Source of the DNA: Clostridiales bacterium
GTDB taxonomy: Bacteria > Bacillota > Clostridia > Oscillospirales > UBA644
Length of the DNA: 8,589 bases
NCBI GenBank assembly: GCA_003343705.1
Contig: QAKR01000035.1
Location: 1-8,589 of the forward strand
Reading direction: 5' to 3'
A model generated the notes under the pieces. That model worked only from the letters and a program-made list of their open reading frames with translations. It was not told the origin of the DNA and ran no database searches. This document shows, piece after piece, positions 5,135 to 8,589 of the stretch (its first letter is position 1; each line of letters opens with the position of its first letter). The translations under genes were made by a program, and so were the position numbers.

Positions 5135-7410
5135 TTAATATAACGGGGTTGACATCCTCCGAGGTGGAACGGTTGACGTCAGCCGGTAAGACAAATAAAT
5201 TAAAAAACACATCCTCACGTTCTGTTAAAGAAATTATTAGAAGTAACATATTTACATTTTTTAACTTATTGCATATTCTTTTATTCGCCGCCCTGCTTTT
5301 GGTCGGCGCTTATAGGAATATGCTTTTTATGTTAATAATCATTATCAACAGTGCAATTGGTACGATACAGGAAATCCGTGCAAAAAGGACGATAGACAGA
5401 CTTACGGTTTTAATTTCCCCCGATGCATCTGTCATACGTGACGGCAAAGAGACTGTTGTTGCCACCGATAATCTTGTTGCGGGGGATGTTGTTATATTTA
5501 AACAAGGTGCACAAATATGTGCAGATTGTGTAATTCTTGACGGCTCAGCAGAAGTTAATGAAGCTTTGTTAACAGGCGAAAGCGAACCTGTTAAAAAAAA
5601 TGCAGGGGATAAACTTTTGTCAGGCAGCTTTATATCTTCCGGGCATGTAATTACAAAACTTGAAAAAGTCGGAGCACAAAGCTATGCGGCAAAACTTACT
5701 GCAGATGCAAAAAGACATAAGAAAATTAACTCTGAAATTCTAAATGCACTTAATAAAATTATTAAAATAATCGGTTTTATAATTTTACCAATCGGGATTG
5801 TTTTATTTGTAAAAGATTATTCTATTTTAGGCCAGCCTCTTACCCAAGCTGTTTCTGCAACAGTTGCAGCTCTTGTTAGTATGATTCCTGACGGGCTTTA
5901 TTTGCTGACCAGTATTGCACTTGCAGTCAGTGTTATAAGGTTAGGAAAGGCAAATACTCTTGTGAGGGAAATGTATGCCATAGAACAGCTTGCCAGAGTT
6001 GACGTTTTATGTATAGATAAAACAGGCACAATCACTTCTGGGGATATGCAGATAAATGAAATCGAAAGCTTTACGACCGAATATGATATTTATAAAATTA
6101 TGGCAAATATAAATAATGTTCTTACTTCGGATTCATCTACACAAATCGCACTTGAAAATTATTTCGGAAAACAGTTCGATTATGAGCTTATTCGATCTGT
6201 ACCGTTTTCTTCACAACGAAAATGGCAAGGTTGCGTTTTTAAAGAAGGTTGCTTTGTTTGTGGGGCTCCGGAATTTATTTTAGAAAAAGCCGATGGGATA
6301 GAAAAATATACGCAGGAAAGTAAACGTGTCCTTGTTTTAGTAAAATGTGAACTGGATGAAGAGAAAATAATAGGTAAACCTCAAAAACTTGCGTATATAA
6401 TCATTGAAGATCAACTTCGTCCTAATGTTAAGGAAACCTTTAATTTTTTTGCTGATAATAATGTAGATATAAAAGTTATTTCCGGAGATAATCCTGTAAC
6501 TGTAAGTGCGATAGCTGCACGGGCAGGAATTAAAAACTCTGAGAGATATATAGATATGTCTTCTGTAGAAGAAAAAGATATAATAGATATATGTGATGAA
6601 TATAATGTGTTCGGCCGAGTGAGCCCGACACAAAAAAAGTTGCTTGTTAACTGTTTAAAAAGTAAAAACCATACAGTTGCAATGACCGGAGACGGTGTTA
6701 ACGATGTTCTGGCATTAAAAAGTTCAGATTGCAGTATCGCAATGGCTCAAGGAAGCGAAGCAGCACGACGGGTTTCCACACTTGTTTTAACAAACTCTGA
6801 TTTCTCATCAATGCCGAATATCGTGCTTGAAGGGCGCCGTGTTATTAATAACATTCAGCGTACAGCGTCACTTTTTTTAGTAAAGACAATCTTTTCTGCA
6901 GCTTTATCTGTTTTATTATTGTTTTTACCTATGTCATATCCGTTACAGCCTATACAAGTTACATTGTTCGGATCTCTTACAATCGGGATACCTGCATTTT
7001 TCCTTGCGCTACGTTCAAATAAAAATCTTGTAAAAGGGAATTTTTTAAAGAATGTTATGTTAAAAGCTTTGCCATCAGGAATATGTGTTGTTTTAGGTAT
7101 TATGACAATGCTTGTTTACAATGTTTTTTTTCCTGTTTCGGATATGGTTTTGGGAACAATGTCCACATTGTTTATTTCCTTCATCGGATTTTTAACACTG
7201 TTTAAAGTATGTCTACCGTTTGATAAACGTAATATAGTTATGTTTGGGCTTTTATTAAGTGCCTTTGTTTTTTGTATAACATTATTAAAAAAGGTTTTTT
7301 ATCTTGTTTCAATACCTGTAATACCGTTTTTATTACTGTTGGCACTTATGGCGGTATCTGTTCCGCTTTGGCTGTTTATTTCAAATCTTATAAGGGAGAA
7401 GAAAAAATAA
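5131..7410 (+). CDS. P-type cation-transporting ATPase (CtpE/YfgQ-like)
   Basis: 759 residues; complete P-ATPase core. GLTSSEV...GKTN N-terminus, TGES actuator loop at 148-151, phosphorylation site DKTGT with D296, the CGAPE nucleotide-site motif at 377-381 (lysine of the usual KGAPE is cysteine), SGDNPVTVSAIA (451-462) and the hinge TGDGVND at 519-525. About ten membrane helices: two before the actuator, two around 209-228 and 240-268, and six after 578. Helix M4 carries PDGL (253-256) where calcium pumps have PEGL, and M6 (about 605-627, LFGSLTIGIPAFFLAL) lacks the N-x-x-T-D calcium site of SERCA-type pumps. This resembles mycobacterial CtpE, reported to import calcium, and streptococcal YfgQ-type pumps; a calcium or other divalent cation is likely but not proven. 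The start overlaps the preceding stop (ATGA), implying translational coupling. Confidence 0.9.
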   Translation: MINITGLTSSEVERLTSAGKTNKLKNTSSRSVKEIIRSNIFTFFNLLHILLFAALLLVGAYRNMLFMLIIIINSAIGTIQEIRAKRTIDRLTVLISPDASVIRDGKETVVATDNLVAGDVVIFKQGAQICADCVILDGSAEVNEALLTGESEPVKKNAGDKLLSGSFISSGHVITKLEKVGAQSYAAKLTADAKRHKKINSEILNALNKIIKIIGFIILPIGIVLFVKDYSILGQPLTQAVSATVAALVSMIPDGLYLLTSIALAVSVIRLGKANTLVREMYAIEQLARVDVLCIDKTGTITSGDMQINEIESFTTEYDIYKIMANINNVLTSDSSTQIALENYFGKQFDYELIRSVPFSSQRKWQGCVFKEGCFVCGAPEFILEKADGIEKYTQESKRVLVLVKCELDEEKIIGKPQKLAYIIIEDQLRPNVKETFNFFADNNVDIKVISGDNPVTVSAIAARAGIKNSERYIDMSSVEEKDIIDICDEYNVFGRVSPTQKKLLVNCLKSKNHTVAMTGDGVNDVLALKSSDCSIAMAQGSEAARRVSTLVLTNSDFSSMPNIVLEGRRVINNIQRTASLFLVKTIFSAALSVLLLFLPMSYPLQPIQVTLFGSLTIGIPAFFLALRSNKNLVKGNFLKNVMLKALPSGICVVLGIMTMLVYNVFFPVSDMVLGTMSTLFISFIGFLTLFKVCLPFDKRNIVMFGLLLSAFVFCITLLKKVFYLVSIPVIPFLLLLALMAVSVPLWLFISNLIREKKK

Positions 7411-8111
7411 TGAGTTTTATTGATTTTCAAAATGTCAGTAAAATATATAAAATGGGCGATGTTGAAATCTGTGCAGTAGATGAGATATCGTTCAATATTG
7501 AAAAAGGAGAATTTTGTGTTATAGTAGGTCCGTCAGGGGCAGGTAAAACAACGGTTCTTAATATTCTCGGAGGGATGGATACTTGCAGCCGAGGCTCAGT
7601 TATTATAGACGGTGTTACAATTTCTGAATACACATTAAAGCAGTTGACAACATATCGCAGATACGATGTTGGTTTTGTTTTCCAATTTTATAACCTTGTA
7701 CAAACTCTTACTGCAGAAGAAAACGTAGAACTAGCATCTCAAATCTGTAAAAACCCACTTGATGCTAAATCCGTACTGGAAGAAGTTGGGCTGGCTGAGA
7801 GAATTGGAAACTTTCCGTCTCAGCTTTCAGGCGGAGAGCAGCAACGTGTGGCTATTGCTCGTGCTCTTGCAAAAAATCCGAAACTTCTTTTATGTGATGA
7901 GCCTACCGGGGCGTTAGACTACAACACAGGTAAACAGATCCTTAAACTTTTACAGGATACTTGCCGTAAAACAGGTACGACTGTTATTGTTATAACTCAC
8001 AATCAGGCTCTGACCGCTATGGCGGACAGAGTTATTCGTATTAAAAATGGAAAAGTTCGAGAGATGATAGTTAATAAAGACCCTATGGATATCGATAAGA
8101 TTGAGTGGTAA
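7410..8111 (+). CDS. ABC transporter ATP-binding protein (MacB/LolD-type)
   Basis: 233 residues from the ATG at 7410, which shares one base with the P-ATPase stop (TAATG) and has AAGGGAG about 12 nt upstream. A longer in-frame start at 7272 would lie inside the P-ATPase gene and add unrelated residues. All ATPase motifs are present: Walker A GPSGAGKTT (40-48), Q-loop FQFYNL (91-96), signature LSGGEQQR (139-146), Walker B LLLCDE (159-164) with D-loop GALD (167-170), and H-loop H197. This class powers FtsX/MacB-type permeases that move lipids, lipoproteins or antimicrobial peptides, or work on the envelope by mechanotransmission. Its partner permease begins 5 bp downstream. Confidence 0.93.
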   Translation: MSFIDFQNVSKIYKMGDVEICAVDEISFNIEKGEFCVIVGPSGAGKTTVLNILGGMDTCSRGSVIIDGVTISEYTLKQLTTYRRYDVGFVFQFYNLVQTLTAEENVELASQICKNPLDAKSVLEEVGLAERIGNFPSQLSGGEQQRVAIARALAKNPKLLLCDEPTGALDYNTGKQILKLLQDTCRKTGTTVIVITHNQALTAMADRVIRIKNGKVREMIVNKDPMDIDKIEW

Positions 8112-8116
8112 ATTAA

Positions 8117-8589
8117 ATGAAATCAGCATTTTTAAAAGATATATTTAAAGAAATTAAACATACATTCAACCGCTTTATAGCAATCCTTGCGATAGTTGCT
8201 TTGGGTGTTGGATTTATTGCAGGGCTTAAGGCAACCGCCCCCACAATGAAGAATTCTGCAGATTTATATTTTGATTCTCATAATTTTATGGATGTATATT
8301 TTTTATCAACTTTCGGGTTTACACAAGATGATGTTGCAGCTCTTGAAAAACAAAATAATATAGAAAAAGTATATGCTACATATACTCTTGATGCGCTTTT
8401 TACACGTGAAAAGGGAACTACTCCTATAAAAATAATGGCATATTCCGAAAATCAGTCTTTAAATCAGCCCGAATTATTAGAAGGGCGTATGCCGTCGGCT
8501 GCAAATGAGTGTGTTGTTGACAGCCGAATGACTTACAGTGAAGATATTGCAATAGGCAAAACGCTTTCGTTATCTAACGAAAACACAAG
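8117..8589 (+). CDS. FtsX-like ABC permease, N-terminal part
   Basis: The first 157 residues of an open frame that leaves the window without a stop. Residues 1-20 are basic (MKSAFLKDIFKEIKHTFNRF), a membrane helix spans about 20-40 (FIAILAIVALGVGFIAGLKA), and an extracytoplasmic region follows with LLEGRMPSAANECVVDSRM (120-138), typical of the MacB/FtsX periplasmic-core portion. This opening matches a large Firmicutes permease family that is usually around 1100 residues with two FtsX domains, so most of the gene is missing here. It starts 5 bp after the ABC ATPase stop, with only a weak GAGTGG as ribosome site, suggesting coupled translation. Together they should form one exporter or envelope-stress complex; substrate unknown. 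Confidence 0.87.
   Translation, partial: MKSAFLKDIFKEIKHTFNRFIAILAIVALGVGFIAGLKATAPTMKNSADLYFDSHNFMDVYFLSTFGFTQDDVAALEKQNNIEKVYATYTLDALFTREKGTTPIKIMAYSENQSLNQPELLEGRMPSAANECVVDSRMTYSEDIAIGKTLSLSNENT

Noticed and set aside
6337..6633. 98-codon minus-strand open frame
   Set aside because: Lies fully inside the P-ATPase gene, tyrosine- and isoleucine-rich low-complexity translation typical of an antisense shadow.
7272..7409. Longer N-terminus for the ABC ATPase
   Set aside because: These 46 codons lie inside the P-ATPase gene in another frame and do not resemble an ABC protein; ATG 7410 has a good ribosome site and starts directly at the domain.

Overview
The window is AT-rich (roughly one third G+C) and tightly packed, with short spacers, ATGA and TAATG gene junctions and Gram-positive style ribosome binding sites. 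The gene content (stand-alone GltA-type glutamate synthase subunit, a secreted cohesin-like/cadherin-like wall protein, a CtpE/YfgQ-type P-ATPase, and an ABC/FtsX exporter with a very long permease family) points to a low-GC Firmicute, most likely an anaerobic gut-type Clostridia member. This placement is inferred from family knowledge; no rRNA is present to confirm it.

Layout. (1) 1-475: the 3' end of an NADPH-dependent glutamate synthase small subunit (gltA), closed by a perfect 10-bp hairpin that can also serve the convergent gene. (2) 566-1138, minus strand: a 190-residue sce7726-like, PD-(D/E)XK-type protein, bracketed by a 14-bp direct repeat exactly 600 bp apart. (3) 1139-1480: a 342-bp non-coding stretch with a 145-bp G+C-richer run of six consecutive hairpins lying between two exact 15-bp repeats. 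The outer repeat carries the -10 box of a good minus-strand promoter, so the block looks like a small non-coding insertion that landed on the promoter of gene 2, duplicated its -10 box and now forms its leader. A divergent plus-strand promoter lies at 1421-1449. (4) 1481-3778: a probable four-gene operon: coiled-coil J-domain protein, HIRAN-domain protein, YfcE-type phosphodiesterase, GNAT acetyltransferase. (5) 3889-8589: an extended -10 promoter followed by an envelope operon: a signal-peptide and membrane-anchored protein with a cohesin-like domain and two cadherin-like beta-sandwich domains, a P-type cation ATPase, an ABC ATPase, and the N-terminal part of an FtsX-like permease that runs off the window.

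How it works together. The last four genes overlap or nearly touch and should be made together; they suggest coupled cation transport and envelope export or remodelling with an extracytoplasmic partner protein. The J-domain/HIRAN pair suggests a chaperone-like adaptor working with a DNA-end or nucleic-acid binding module. The most unusual structure is the hairpin array at 1197-1341 with its flanking duplication.
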